Shown: positions 1 through 10,710, counted from the stretch's first letter. The stretch: DNA of 64,000 bases from Anastatus disparis (GCA_017163975.1 JAFFSR010000343.1:4162001-4226000); one strand, 5' to 3'. The notes: a model not told the origin generated them from the sequence alone. Numbers and translations: made by a program.

Positions 1-1915
1 CCAAATAACGTTTCTGTAATATAACATGTAATCTTTCCGAAAGCTTACTGGAAGCTATTTTGTAATATTCCATATGGCCCTCATGGAATATTACATGTTA
101 GCTTCTCTGAACCTTTGATAAAGTTTACATGAAAGATTCCAATGGAAGCTTCTCGAAACTTTTATTTAGCTTTCGGGAAGCTTACAAGGAATCTTCCTGA
201 CAAGTTACTGGTAACCTTCAGCGAACATTGAAATATTCTTTCTGTAACATTCCGTGGAAAGCTACAGGAAGTTTGAATGGAATCTTCTACAATATATTAC
301 TGGAAGCTTTCTGCAAGATATAATGCAAACTTCCGATTAACGTTTCTGTAATATTACATGTAATCTTTCCGGAAGCTTACTGGAAGCTATCTCGTAATCT
401 TTCATTTAGCCCTCATGGAATATCACATGTAAGCTTCCCTGAACCTTCCGTAAGGCTTACATAAAAGATTCCAATGGAAGCTTCACGAAACTTTCATTTA
501 GCTTTCGGGAAGCTTACAGGGAATCTTCCTGACAAGTTACTGGTAATCATCCGCAATCATTAAAATATTCTTCTTGTAACATGCCGTGGAAGGCTGCAGG
601 AAGTTTGAATGGAATTTTCCACAAAATATTACTGGAAGCTTCCTGCAAGATATAATGTAATCTTCCGAATAACGTTTCTGTAATATTACATGTAATCTTT
701 CCGGAAGCTTACTGGAAGCTATCTCGTAATCTTTCATTTAGCCCTCATGGAATATTACATGTTAGCTTCTCTGAACCTTTCGTAAAGCTTACATAAAAGA
801 TTCCAATGGAAGCTTCTCGAAACTTCCATTTAGCTTCCGGGAAGCTTACAAGGAATCTTCCTGGCAAGCTACTGGTAACCTTCAGCGAACATTGAAATAT
901 TCTTCCTGTAACATTCCGTGGAAAGCTGCAGGCAGTTTGAAAGGAATCTTTTACAAAATATTACTGGAAGCTTCCTGCAAGATATATTGCAATCTTCCAA
1001 ACAACGTTTCTGTAATATTACATGTAATCTTTCCGGAAGCTTAATGGAAGCTATCTGGTAATCTTCCATTTAGCCCTCATGGAATATCACATGTAAGCTT
1101 CCCTGAACCTTCCGTAAGGCTTACATAAAAGATTCTAATGGAAGCTTCCCGAAACTTTCATTTAGCTTTCGGGAAGCTTACAGGGAATCTTCCTGACAAG
1201 TTACAGGTAATCATCCGCAATAATTGAAATATTCTTCTTGTAACATGCCGTGGAAGGCTGCAGGAAGTTTGAATGGAATTTCCCACAAAATATTACTGGA
1301 AGCTTCCTGCAAGATATAATGTAATCTTCCGAATAACGTTTCTGTAATATTACATGTAATCTTCCAGGAAGCTTATTGGAAGCTATTTTGTAATATTCCA
1401 TATGGCCCTCATGGAATATTACATGTTAGCTTCTCTGAACCTTCCGTAAAGCTTACATGAAAGATTCCAATGGAAGCTTCTCGAAACTTCCATTTAGCTT
1501 CCGGGAAGCTTACAAGGAATCTTCCTGGCAAGTTACTGGTAACCTTCCGTGAACATTGAGATATTTTTCCTGTAACATTCCGTGGAAAGCTGCAGGCAGT
1601 TTGAATGGAATCTTTTACAAAATATTACTGGAAGCTTCCTGCAAGATATATTGCAATTTTCCAAACAACGTTTCTGTAATATTACATGTAATCTTTCCGG
1701 AAGCTTACTGGAAGCTATCTGGTAATCTTCCATTTAGCCCTCATGGAATATTACATGTAAGCTTCCCTGAACCTTCCGTAAAGCTTACATGAAAGATTCT
1801 AATGGAAGCTTCTTGAAACTTTCATTTAGCTTCCGGGAAACTTGCTAGAAGCTTAAATTGGAATCTTTCTCGAATCTTTCGATGGAAGCTTCCCGAATCT
1901 TTCGTGCTATGTGGG
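1..1915. repeat. 332-bp tandem array of a word-type MITE (right end at 1915)
   Basis: A block starting CGTTTCTGTAATATTACATG recurs at about 10, 342, 674, 1006, 1338 and 1670, a period of 332 bases. Each unit is itself built from short variants of GGAAGCTTAC and its complement. The array ends in TTCGTGCTATGTGGG at 1915, which is the inverse of the CCCACACAGCATGAA termini seen at 38156 and 43673. It is therefore probably the internally expanded body of a non-autonomous element whose left end lies outside the window. Short open frames spaced by 332 bases are by-products of the repeat. Confidence 0.85.
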
Positions 1916-2360
1916 AGGTAACCATAATTTCTAGATTTATTAATTTATTGTTTCAGGTTATTTATTCAAATAATCATATTCAAAACACGAATTTAGAGAT
2001 TGAAAAATTTTTATTTTAAAAGTGATTAATTTAACCAGCTTGATATTAAGATTATCTTAAAAATTTTTTTTTAATAAATCAAATATAATTTTTTCATAGT
2101 TTAATATTAATTACACGTTGTCTACAAATTATAAAATTAATTAAAATATTTTAAAAGTCAAAATTGAAATGTTTTTATACATTTCTTTTATAGAAAATTT
2201 TTTTAATGAAATTCGTATAAATTTATGGAAAATTCATTGAAATAATTTTACAAAAATAATAAAATTTGTCAATTCAACCTAATGTGTCAATTGTGAATAA
2301 CTTAAGTAGATGATTTTAAAAAATTAAATAAAAAAATTATTTCAAATTTTTTTTTAAACA
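1916..2360. other. AT-rich non-coding stretch
   Basis: Very AT-rich sequence with homopolymer runs. I see no open frame, inverted repeat or RNA gene here. Confidence 0.6.
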
Positions 2361-2362
2361 TA

Positions 2363-3120
2363 CAGTCATCCCTCCGAATAAGCGCATCCCCAATAAGCGC
2401 ATACCCCTATGTTTGCTCGCAAGCCATGCCCCCACTGCGACTACCAAGTCCTAGCTCACTAAACTTTTGCGGACTGCTTCTTAATAAGCGCAATCGCTCA
2501 TAGAGGATTTAAAATTTTAATTTCAAATAAAATCTTAATATTTTTTATTATTAATAACGAAATTTTTTACTGAAGCATAAATTTTTATTAAAAATGTTTA
2601 TAAATATATTTATAATAAATATTTATAGTTTTATTAATTATAACATTTATTTACTTTTATTAAATGTTTTCTGACAAAATATTGTAAGCTTTTGTTATTA
2701 GAAATTCATTTTGAAAATTATTCTGAAAATTGTTTTGAATTGCAATTTTTTTGCTACAGGTTCTTCGACACTCATTTTCACGGAATCATTTTCATTTTTT
2801 GCATCACTAGCACCTGCTTGAACAAAAGAACTTTCGCGTTTGATTTTTTTAATCGAGTCTGACATTTTTACACACTCACCGAGTGTTTCTGTACTTATGA
2901 CACATGTCTGTTCTTAAACAGTAGCCGTTAAAACAATAAATGTACGGCAATTTAAGGGACTATCGCCAATACGCTTATTGAGAAGCACTAAACCTAAAAT
3001 GTGCAAGAGAGACAGCAAGTCAGGAAAAAAGGATCTATGTACGCGCGGTGGGGGAACCCCGATTTGTGGAAAACCTCTTCCCCTTGGGGGCTTCTATGCG
3101 CTTATTCGGAGGGATGACTG
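2363..3120. mobile_element. pogo/Tigger-type MITE
   Basis: Begins CAGTCATCCCTCCGAATAAG and ends with the inverse CTTATTCGGAGGGATGACTG, flanked on both sides by TA. That is the terminal form and TA duplication of pogo/Tigger elements of the Tc1/mariner superfamily. The 758-bp interior has no transposase frame, so it is non-autonomous. Confidence 0.8.
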
Positions 3121-3176
3121 TACCTTTTTTATGACTTTTTTTCTGTGTATCAAAACTATCAATCAACTTCATCAAG

Positions 3177-3482
3177 GGGTACGTTCGAAAACAGTTTTTA
3201 GTTAGTTTGTCAGGTGATATGTGGCAACGCTGTGGCAAACCACGTGATAAACTAAATATATGTGTGTTCGGAAACAAATATTTTTTATCAGCTGATCGGA
3301 GGCAGTTTTGAATATTTATTGTATTAATTTTAATTAATAATAAATTAAATATTCAAAACTGCCCCCGGTCAGCTGATAAAAAATATTTGTTTCTGAACAC
3401 ACAGTGGTTTATCACGTGGTTTGCCATAGCGTTGCCACATATTACCTGACAAACTAACTGAAAACTGTTTCCGAACGTACCC
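3177..3482. mobile_element. Foldback MITE, 306 bp
   Basis: Long imperfect inverted arms: GGGTACGTTCG at the left and its inverse ending at 3482, with matching blocks around GTTAGTTTGTCAGGTGATATG and ATCAGCTGATCGG. The flanks are AAG on both sides, consistent with a 3-bp duplication. It interrupts the protein fragment at 3483-3704. Confidence 0.75.
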
Positions 3483-3704
3483 AAGTCCATTCAATTGATC
3501 ACTAAATCCAGTATCAGAAGAAGTAGCGGGGTTATTAAAATTTAGATTATCAGTTTCTAGAAATTTTTTCTCAAAAAATGAAGTTATTGTTAGCAATTTA
3601 TTTGTATACTCTTCTTTCTCTTTCAACTGTTTTCTTTTTAAAGCACCAATATCATATTTTCTTAAAGACATTATTATTAATACTTTCAGTAGATCAAAAA
3701 TCAA
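3483..3704 (-). pseudogene. Possible hAT / ZMYM1-like transposase N-terminal fragment
   Basis: The minus-strand frame starts near 3704. From the second methionine it reads a basic stretch with LRKYDIGALKRKQLKEKEE followed by a TSFF motif about 28 residues on. That resembles the N-terminal leader of ZMYM1-like hAT transposases, ahead of their TTF zinc finger. The frame then runs into the foldback MITE and no catalytic domain follows. It is a short remnant recognised only by pattern, so a chance similarity is possible. Confidence 0.35.
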
Positions 3705-4204
3705 AACTATTAAATATTATAATTCTTATTTACAAATATTTGTTTTAAAATATACTACGACTATAAGTCGTTTAGAATTAGCAGGAATGTCAACGTATTT
3801 TTCACATAGAAATTTCTTGGAAAAATGCAGCAAACTGAGCGGCAACAATCACGCCTCTATATTCGCGGCCGGCTTAGCTATATTTATTTTGTTTTGAAAA
3901 TTTCTATATTTCATAATTTTTAATATTTCATTTCTTCTGGTTATTTTTGGTTATTTTATTAGAAGAATCTATAATAAGATTAAAATAATATTGAATTTGC
4001 AGCTATTTTTGTTCACATATAATTTTAAATAAAAAAAAGAAAGAAAAACAAGGAATAAATTAAAAATAATTACGAATTGTTCAATAAAATATTAGAAAAT
4101 TATTTCAAATTTTATAATTGTTTTTTATGGCCAATTTAACAAATAGAATTAATTTTATTAATACATTAAATATTGTATGTAAAAACCAAATGACCAATAA
4201 GGTA
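3705..4204. other. Non-coding, AT-rich
   Basis: No supported gene. A short GC-richer patch at about 3830-3880 has no recognisable identity. Confidence 0.5.
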
Positions 4205-4357
4205 CAGTCGACGGTAACATATTCTATGATAATTCTTTTTCTGCAATTTCAAAATAACGTAATCTTACTGGATGATTCCGTTAGTTCGCTCATTTTTATA
4301 GGTTAATTTTTCAAATTTTGAAAAAAGAATTATCATAGAATATGTTACCGTCGACTG
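4205..4357. mobile_element. Mariner-type MITE, 153 bp
   Basis: CAGTCGACGGTAACATATTC at the left is inverted at the right end, giving arms of about 38 bp, and TA lies on both flanks. It is too short to code for anything. Confidence 0.8.
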
Positions 4358-4697
4358 TACATGGAGAAAATTCTATAGTTATTATATATAGTATATACAA
4401 TGAATACTTTACAAGGTGTGTGCAATTTTCACTTTGAATAAAATTCTTTTATTTACGGAATCTATTGTCTAATTTAAAAAATGTATTTTACCTAATAAAT
4501 AAGAAGAAAATCAGTTAATGTTACTATATGAATATACTTTATGATTTACGAATTTGTGATCTCAGCGTGAATAGTTTTAAAGTTTAAAAATATATTTTTT
4601 TATTAATTTAAAATATTTGGAAATCAACATCAATTCCATCGGGACAGCAAATGAGCCTGTTAGTCTAGGTGAAAATTTTACTTTCTGTCAATTGATA
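4358..4697. other. Left flank of the Polinton, non-coding
   Basis: AT-rich, no open frame or repeat seen. It shows no inverted similarity to the sequence right of 31634, which supports placing the element border at 4698. Confidence 0.5.
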
Positions 4698-5022
4698 CCC
4701 TGTTGAAAATAATTAGGTAACTTTATCATGTAACAAAATCACATACCTTGTCATGTGACAAAGCGTCCCAATATATCACATGATTATGTTATATGATTTT
4801 GTTATGTGACAAAGTTATGAAATAAAAACACATAAGATCTTATGTGATTTTATTCGAAAATGAAGTAACTAGCTAAATATATAGTATTTTCATAGAAAGC
4901 AAAAATAATAGAAACAAATAATATTTACAAATACTGGTTAAAAATATTGATATATTTAAATGTATTGTAGCTATATTCATGTATACTTTACTTATATGAT
5001 TGTAAATTTACAAAAGAATTCA
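4698..5022 (+). repeat. Left terminal inverted repeat of the Polinton
   Basis: About 325 bases match the reverse complement of 31310-31634 with only a handful of differences. The first 140 bases are made of short inverted words around TCACATGACAAAGT and ATGTGATTTTGTT. Weaker inverted similarity continues further in: 5285-5330 against 30375-30420, and 5512-5651 against 29855-30000. The original TIR may therefore have been about 1 kb. Confidence 0.85.
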
Positions 5023-5540
5023 ATTACAAAAGTTCAAATTAAAAATTTAAGAATTATAAAAATTTATATAAGTATATAAAAGTTCTGAAATAAAATATAT
5101 TTCTTAATTTTGTTTTTTTTTCTTTAATATCTACAATATAAAATATTTAAGGTTCTAATATGAAACTAATCGAAAAAATAATCATCAGGTATATGTTTGT
5201 AAAGAAGGTAAAATAATTTAATTCGTAGACCTCATTGTAAAGTATATAATAACGTATCATTGTATGTCTTATAATATATATATTCTTCACATTGAGGTGG
5301 ATCATCCATCTAAGACCGTATCATGTTTTGGGTGCCTTGGTGGTATTTGTATTATTGCAAATTTTTATAAATTAATACACTCTATATGTCTCAATTATAA
5401 CTATTAATATTTTGAAAACTAAAATCATTGCATAAGTAAAGGCGTGGAAAATTTTTTTTTTCTTGAAAAGCCCTTTGTGATTATTTACTTATATACGGCA
5501 CTATACAGCGGACTACGTAATATATATAAGTAGTTATTGG
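5023..5540. other. Inner left TIR region, non-coding
   Basis: AT-rich. The segment near 5285-5330 (AGGTGGATCATCCATC) has an inverted counterpart near 30395-30420, so this is diverged TIR. No gene seen. Confidence 0.5.
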
Positions 5541-5651
5541 GGCACCATGGACCGTCACAACAAACCCCCACTCCACCACCCCAAAGGTTATTGACCACTA
5601 GGTCAATGACCTCTGAGAAGGCGAAGTAGGGGTTTGTTAGGCATGGTACCC
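5541..5651. repeat. GC-rich imperfect hairpin in left TIR
   Basis: GGCACCATGGACCGTCACAA at the left pairs imperfectly with the inverse arm ending GGCATGGTACC at 5651, enclosing C-rich and G-rich tracts. The same hairpin, inverted, lies at 29855-29973 in the right TIR. It stands out from the AT-rich surroundings. It may be a structural element of the ends or a small foldback element copied with them. Confidence 0.65.
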
Positions 5652-6118
5652 AAACAACTGGAGGGTCACTCACCCTCTCCTAGAAATTTAGAGTGGGGAT
5701 GAACTGGAGGGTCACTTACCCCCTCCCACAAAATTTAGAGTGGGGATAAAAAATATTTTAATCGATATTTCAAAATTATTAATTTAAAATTTTGTAATAT
5801 AATCCTTTTTAATTATCGGAATAATAAAAACTTGAATTATAAAATATGAATTTTTATATTGAACCAGAAAATATAAAATTTACATATAAATTATTGTGTG
5901 TATGAAGGATGAGGAATTGGTAACAGACAAGGTGATTGAAATACTCATGTTTTAAAGTTTAACAACACATTTATTATTAATAATAAAACATTACAACGTA
6001 GCATTCATACAATTAACTAGTGTGTACATATGATAAATAATAAATTCGTGTATGATTATAAACACATCTTCTTTTCCTAAAACTAGATTATTCTTTTTTA
6101 ATAATTCGATGAGATCAT
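5652..6118. other. Non-coding left end of the Polinton
   Basis: Contains a direct repeat of about 55 bases (GGAGGGTCACTCACCC-type, near 5658 and 5708), then AT-rich sequence downstream of the first minus-strand gene. No gene seen. Confidence 0.5.
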
Positions 6119-6808
6119 TTACAAATTATCATTAAAACTAGACATTGTGCTTTTTATATCGCTAGAAGTATAGTATACATATTGAGATTCCTGACTATTT
6201 TCTAATAAATTTTTCATATTTATAACCATTTCTCGTAATATATAATCAACAGATTTTACAACAGTATTTAAATATCTAATTCTATAATCTATACATTTTG
6301 ATAAATCTTTTAAACGTTCAAACGTGACACGTTTAAATACTAGTGACCGATTAAATCGACCATATTTTTTCGGCGGTCCACTACACTCCTCTCCTTCTGG
6401 TTATGCGTCATTGGGTACCAATTCAAAAGCTCTCTCGTGAAAACTAATCATAAAACGGATAGTGTATCCAGGAATAGATAGCCGCTGATCCAGCATAGAT
6501 TCCTCATTATAGGAAGTGAAAAAATCTTCAATTTTATCAAATTCCTGCTTCAACGCCTCCCAACAGTCCAGTGACAGAGGTAAACCTTGAAAATTGGCTC
6601 CACAGAAGCGTACTACGGGTGCAAACTCCTTTTTGCCTTCGCCGCCTATATTCTCCAGGCCTACCTGGATAATTTTTCCAAAAGAGCTGTTCAGCCCGTA
6701 GACCATTGGCAGAACCTGCAGCCAATAATTTTTCTTGCTGTTTTGTTTTATTAAATATGCCAAGTCATTACGAAATGTCTGCTCCAGGCTTCTCTTTTGA
6801 CCAACCAT
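6119..6808 (-). pseudogene. Conserved Polinton-associated protein, frame interrupted by an in-frame TAA
   Basis: The first 135 codons (6808 to 6401) form a compact domain with GLNSSFGKIIQVGLENIGG and a later segment containing LSLDCWEALKQEFDKIEDFF. This has a PC4-like feel (short beta strands, then 'W..L...F..I..FF'), but I cannot assign it firmly. A TAA at 6401-6403 ends the frame. The same frame then stays open for another 93 codons to a TAA at 6119-6121, with a basic/helical tail (RFNRSLVFKRVTFERLKDL). Either 135 aa is the natural product or the gene spans 230 codons with a nonsense change. A TATA box and TCAGT initiator lie just upstream (6863-6888). It is the leftmost gene of the element; its function is unknown. 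Confidence 0.55.
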
Positions 6809-6862
6809 CTTGCTTGAGCTTTGTTGTTACTGCTGCTATCACTGTCGTCAAACTGTGGCTAG

Positions 6863-6888
6863 ACTGAGTGGGTGCCGCTTCTTTTATA
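6863..6888 (-). promoter_or_regulatory. TATA box and TCAGT initiator of the 6808 gene
   Basis: On the minus strand TATAAAAG starts at 6888 and TCAGT lies at 6867-6863, placing the predicted start A at 6865, about 55 bases before the ATG at 6808. The spacing of about 23 bases is slightly short for a TATA/initiator pair. Confidence 0.55.
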
Positions 6889-6957
6889 CTGTAAAAAATT
6901 GGTGGGGGCGCCGCAAAAAGTTGTTGTGCGACCAATCAGAGACAACCAAATATCATA

Positions 6958-7401
6958 TTACTCGTACGAGATTTTTCCCACAAAATTCTTGACTATAGTA
7001 TCATTTTTTTGCAAGTTCTGTGAGAAATTTTCCAAGAATTTCTTGAAACCCAATCCGCTAGACATATAATACAGAAACATGATACAATAATGACCACAAA
7101 CGTTAGAATATTCGCTTTGTAAGCGTTTATTATTCCATCTAAATTTTTTACAATTTTGCTGAATACGTCGTAAATGTTGTTGAATTTGTGGTGGTTTACC
7201 AAGACTATCAAAGTACACACCTGTGCCATACTTATCAACGTATATGGCAACCCAGTGCGCACCACGCTGGTTATAATTTTGCGTATTAAGCACAAACGCA
7301 CAAGGTTTCACCCACATCAGAGGAATCCGATCCGCTGGATAAACGCCTACTGCGTGAAACTTGATCCTCATCAGATATCGAACAATCTCTTTTGAATTCA
7401 T
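6958..7401 (-). CDS. Adenain-like cysteine protease (virion maturation protease)
   Basis: 147 residues. The catalytic pattern of the adenovirus protease family (C5/Ulp1-like) is visible: His49 in GAHWVAIYVD, Asp65 in YFDSLGKPP, Gln95 upstream of the nucleophile, and Cys106 in VCGHYC. The N-terminus carries the GVYPADRIP segment typical of adenain. In adenoviruses and Polintons the enzyme cleaves virion precursor proteins. It is shorter than adenovirus adenain (about 200 aa) but usual for Polintons. The start at 7401 lies inside the 3' part of the gene at 7286-7933, in another frame, with an overlap of 116 bases. The frame is intact. Confidence 0.88.
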   Translation of the reverse strand: MNSKEIVRYLMRIKFHAVGVYPADRIPLMWVKPCAFVLNTQNYNQRGAHWVAIYVDKYGTGVYFDSLGKPPQIQQHLRRIQQNCKKFRWNNKRLQSEYSNVCGHYCIMFLYYMSSGLGFKKFLENFSQNLQKNDTIVKNFVGKISYE

Positions 7402-7933
7402 TGCGGAGAATTTCTAAAAATTCTTCCGAAATCAGCGATTTTACGCTGGGGTTAAGTTTCAGTAGCCAATGTTTCAGATTAGCAACGTTATTTAGTGCAC
7501 ACACGTAATTTGAATAAGGTGATTTTAAGTAATGATGCATGCACTGTACACTGCTGAAATTTAAATTTCTAAAAGCTGGACAATCTTGTTCTTTTTCTAA
7601 ATTTTCAATCTTACAGGTGGTGAGCTTGGAAAGTAGTTCAAGCTTTTCTTGACCTCGCACGAAAATTGTACGACAATTCATGCAAATATCTTCCAAATTT
7701 TTGTATAATCTTTTTATCGATATATCACCTTCGTACCACTCCAGACCATGATGATTCAGCGTCACCCAATTGTTCTGTCTCAAAGCATTTTTAGGTAAGC
7801 GTCTTAAATTACAAGGAGGCGCCACAATCCAATGAGCGATAAAGTTTTTATGAATACCAAGTACAGCCACCTCCTTTGGAATCAAACGATTTTTGTTGTC
7901 CTTTAAAAACTGCACATCAATTACCACGTCCAT
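7286..7933 (-). CDS. Conserved Polinton-associated protein, possible RNase H-fold exonuclease-like
   Basis: 215 residues. The N-terminal part has an acidic strand (MDVVIDVQFLKDNKNRLIPK, then KEVAVLGIH), an HHGLEWYEGD segment and an 'IFVRGQEK' strand. This arrangement recurs in proteins carried by many invertebrate Polintons and retroelement-rich genomes, where an RNase H-like fold has been suspected. The middle has 'CPAFRNLNF..VQCMHH' and 'CALNNVANLKHWLL'. The serine/arginine-rich C-terminus overlaps the protease start. It has its own TATTTAAG/TCAGT promoter. The biochemical role is not shown by the sequence. Confidence 0.6.
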   Translation of the reverse strand: MDVVIDVQFLKDNKNRLIPKEVAVLGIHKNFIAHWIVAPPCNLRRLPKNALRQNNWVTLNHHGLEWYEGDISIKRLYKNLEDICMNCRTIFVRGQEKLELLSKLTTCKIENLEKEQDCPAFRNLNFSSVQCMHHYLKSPYSNYVCALNNVANLKHWLLKLNPSVKSLISEEFLEILRNEFKRDCSISDEDQVSRSRRLSSGSDSSDVGETLCVCA

Positions 7934-7960
7934 ACTGTTTGCAATGAAAGTTGCTCGCCG

Positions 7961-7997
7961 ACTGAGATAATAAAGCTGGCTCTGCTTTACTTAAATA
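7961..7997 (-). promoter_or_regulatory. TATTTAAG box and TCAGT initiator of the 7933 gene
   Basis: On the minus strand TATTTAAG runs 7997-7990 and TCAGT runs 7965-7961, giving a start near 7963, 34 bases downstream of the box. The same box type and spacing appears on the plus strand at 20685-20720. Confidence 0.55.
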
Positions 7998-8022
7998 GTG
8001 AGAAATATATCCCCACCACTAC

Positions 8023-9324
8023 TTAACCGCTATAATCCACGACAACCTGTCTCGACGAGTCAATTTCGAGCAAATTGTCGTATTCAGCATAAATTATACA
8101 ATTTACAGCGCCCTCTAGTGGGTCGTCGAATCTAACATCAATTCGTACATTACCATTTTTTATCAAATTCCAATGACTACCATCACTCGCCGATAAATCA
8201 GGTGTCAAATCAAAAGCGAATAGGCAGTAACCGTTTGGATAGTCTTCACGGCTAATCGAGTTGCCTGAATTCATAAAGTGAATACCTGTGCCGGAAAAAG
8301 TGTATGATAAGCATCAACGTACATTTTGCTTTTTTTTGAAATCTGGCTGTGAGGGCTTCGATGGCACTTGCATTCCATCAACGTACAGACACAAAAAATT
8401 TATATTAAAATTCTTGAAATTGAATGGGTTAAGACTTTTATCTCCGTTGTAAGCTTTATTTTCAACAAAACCGAGTATAATTCTTTTCGGCAGTTGACCT
8501 AATATGACATTGTCGATTGTTTCCCCATGCACACCATTATGTAACGTAACAGCCTTAACTTCTACACGTGTCAGTGGGTATTTTGCAGTAGTCTGTGACA
8601 ATAGTTTTTCGTGTGCTAGCACAAGTGAAGGATTTAATCTTACCCGACGCACAAAAAGCGTAGCCTCGGTAATATTTACCGTGAAAGCACCAGCGGGATC
8701 CATGAGACAGAATCCATCACGAGAAGGCACAAGCCTCACTCCAACTTCAACACCACCCAGTAATAATTTGTCTTGATTAAAAACATCACAATGTAAATGG
8801 CCGAGTAAATCAATCTTCCTGCCAATCATGAGTGCCTTACGTTTATTGAGACCTACATTACCACCTGTGGTATCGTCCATTTTCCCTGCTGTATCATCGT
8901 ACCACAAACCACTCGTTAAATGAGACTTTTTAGCTGTTGGACCATAATTTAGTAATGTTTTAATGTAAGCTCTGTATGCATAAGCATTGTTTGGCGGTGA
9001 AACAGGTTTCTGATTGAATAGCACGTCGACTTGATTAAACAACGAATGCAAAAGATTATTTATTGGTCCAACGTTCGGATCCTTAGGTGGTTCAGCACTA
9101 GTGCATGTTACACTTACACTCACACTTAACATTGTGTGAGCCAAGTCTAGATATTCAGTGTTGCCGGGGATTGTGAATTCAATTGGTGATTGGTCGTTGA
9201 GTGAAGATATCGGTTTATACTGTACCCAGTAAGAGCCTTCAATTGCAGTCTGTGTCGAGGGTAATTCAAAGAGTGATAATTCCGACTTGATTGACTGACA
9301 AGATTCTGTATGCAACAGCGCCAT
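8023..9324 (-). pseudogene. Major capsid protein (hexon-like double jelly roll) with an in-frame TGA
   Basis: One reading frame of 434 codons runs 9324 to 8023 and is broken only by TGA at 8314-8316, after codon 336. The first part has the MALLHTESCQSIKSELSLFE start and jelly-roll strands. A segment reading LNKRKALMIGRKIDLLGHLH is typical of Polinton/adintovirus hexons. The C-terminal part has YCLFAFDLTPDLSASDG, a conserved signature close to the end of this family. This protein would form the trimeric capsomers of the icosahedral shell. The residues on both sides of the TGA align with the family in the same frame, so I read it as a nonsense change, not a frameshift. It is preceded by the pX-like gene with 9 bases between. 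Confidence 0.88.
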
Positions 9325-9333
9325 CTTGAAATT

Positions 9334-9852
9334 TTAATTTTCGAAAATATCTCTAGCTACACGTGCTTTCTTATTCTGCTTCTTCTTCTTTTTCGCAACC
9401 TTACCACTTTTCGAGCGTTTAGCTGCTGAGGTGTTTGTAGTACCAGCTGCACTCGACGACTGAACTGACGATGTCTTGTTCTTCTTTTTATGTACAGATT
9501 CTTCCCCCTCTTTTGCACTCGACTCACCCAAGAGCAATTTGTCCAGAACAACGTCAGCTTTTCTTTTGAGATTTTTACCACTCTCGCGAATGCGCTCTTT
9601 GGCCGCCTCTTTGACAGGTCTGCAACCTAGAGTGACATCATCTAAGATATTTTTACCCGCTCGGAGAGCCTCTTTACCGACCATTTTTGCACCTTGCTTG
9701 ATCTTCGGTATAGCTGCTCGGAAGAGACCTTTCAAAAAACTACCTACTCCTGCACCCGACTGGTGATAACCAAAACAAGGTTTACCAGCTCTAACGCACT
9801 TACCCCCACCACCAACCATTTGGTTATTGAAGAAATCTTCAAACTCAGACAT
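9334..9852 (-). CDS. pX/pVI-like minor virion (core or membrane-active) protein
   Basis: 172 residues, very basic. The N-terminal third has a glycine-rich segment (MVGGGGKCVRAGKPCFGYHQ) followed by an amphipathic stretch GAGVGSFLKGLFRAAIPKIK. That pattern is seen in adenovirus pVI/pX-type internal proteins and their Polinton counterparts. The C-terminus is a lysine-rich tail with KKKKKQNKKARV. Such proteins bind DNA inside the capsid or perturb membranes, and some are processed by the viral protease. It lies between the penton gene (one base away) and the capsid gene (9 bases away). The class assignment is by pattern; the exact orthology is uncertain. Confidence 0.6.
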   Translation of the reverse strand: MSEFEDFFNNQMVGGGGKCVRAGKPCFGYHQSGAGVGSFLKGLFRAAIPKIKQGAKMVGKEALRAGKNILDDVTLGCRPVKEAAKERIRESGKNLKRKADVVLDKLLLGESSAKEGEESVHKKKNKTSSVQSSSAAGTTNTSAAKRSKSGKVAKKKKKQNKKARVARDIFEN

Positions 9853-9853
9853 T

Positions 9854-10681
9854 TTATCGGATGCGCTTAAAGTGAAGCGTTACAGTCAACGTACCGTAGT
9901 CGAATGGAATGGGAAATCCGTGTTCGTCTCTTATATCTATTTCGATCGACTGAAACGCTAAAGACAGCAGTGGTAGGTACATGGGTGGTGAAAAGTTTTT
10001 AATTTCAACACTTCCGTAAACGTGATCGCGCAAATGAAGCGAGACTATACGTAGTAAGCTCGTGCGCATGTCACCTGTTACGTAAGGCTGGCAAATGTTG
10101 CTGTAAACCATCAGCACGGTTGGCAACCCGTTTACAAGATTTGCTGGACGATTACCGGTAATGTAGTGTTCTTTATTACCTTTGCAAGAGAAAATTGGTA
10201 CATTTTCCAGACCTAAAATTCTAAGTAATTTTTCCGATAGTGTAAACGTGTGCTTATAAGTTGTACAATCTTCTCCACATCGACATCTAACCCGTACATA
10301 GCCACCAGCTTGGATTTCAAAATATAAATGATTTTTCACATTCTCGAGATTATTTATTTCTTCCAAGAGACTTTCAATATCGCGATAAACACCAGGTTTC
10401 ACTCTGGCAAACACCTCGGCCCCCTGTTGAGTCTCTTCTATTTCTCGCAAAACATTCGCTATTTCACGTTTGGCTGTTTTAACAGAAATAACTCCCTCCC
10501 GCTCAACTATTGATATATGCTGAAATGTGAGAGGTATTTGAATTTCCGTGAGTCCTACACACCAGTCGCCATGAAGATAAAAATTTTGCGATAATTGTGT
10601 TGTGAAATGTGTCGCCACATTGTGTGGAAAGACAAACTTGCTGCTGTTGCTCGGTAAAACCATGTAAAATTCATCGTTCAT
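9854..10681 (-). CDS. Minor capsid protein (penton-like, single jelly roll)
   Basis: 275 residues, intact. The N-terminus (MNDEFYMVLPSNSSKFVFP, then a threonine-rich strand and GDWCVGLTEIQIP) is the usual opening of the Polinton minor capsid protein, which occupies the capsid vertices. The C-terminus has 'PLLSLAFQSIEIDIRD' and ends in a beta-rich 'LTVTLHFKR'. Length matches the family (about 250-300). The stop codon is one base from the ATG of the next gene (9852) and the integrase stop lies 29 bases upstream, so the genes are packed like an operon. Confidence 0.82.
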   Translation of the reverse strand: MNDEFYMVLPSNSSKFVFPHNVATHFTTQLSQNFYLHGDWCVGLTEIQIPLTFQHISIVEREGVISVKTAKREIANVLREIEETQQGAEVFARVKPGVYRDIESLLEEINNLENVKNHLYFEIQAGGYVRVRCRCGEDCTTYKHTFTLSEKLLRILGLENVPIFSCKGNKEHYITGNRPANLVNGLPTVLMVYSNICQPYVTGDMRTSLLRIVSLHLRDHVYGSVEIKNFSPPMYLPLLSLAFQSIEIDIRDEHGFPIPFDYGTLTVTLHFKRIR

Positions 10682-10710
10682 TGTAAATTTTTCAAATCTT
10701 TAGCCGCTAT

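Noticed and set aside
537..1733. Four 66-codon minus-strand frames spaced by 332 bases
   Set aside because: By-product of the tandem MITE array; no domain and no promoter.
1..1915. CRISPR array
   Set aside because: The repeated unit is 332 bp with no unique spacers, in a eukaryotic genome.
4698..4703. 6-bp Polinton target duplication
   Set aside because: Left flank TTGATA and right flank TATTGT do not match; only TA adjoining both ends is shared.
8290..8340. Frameshift in the capsid gene at the A8 run
   Set aside because: Both capsid parts are in the same frame, so a single TGA explains the break without an indel.
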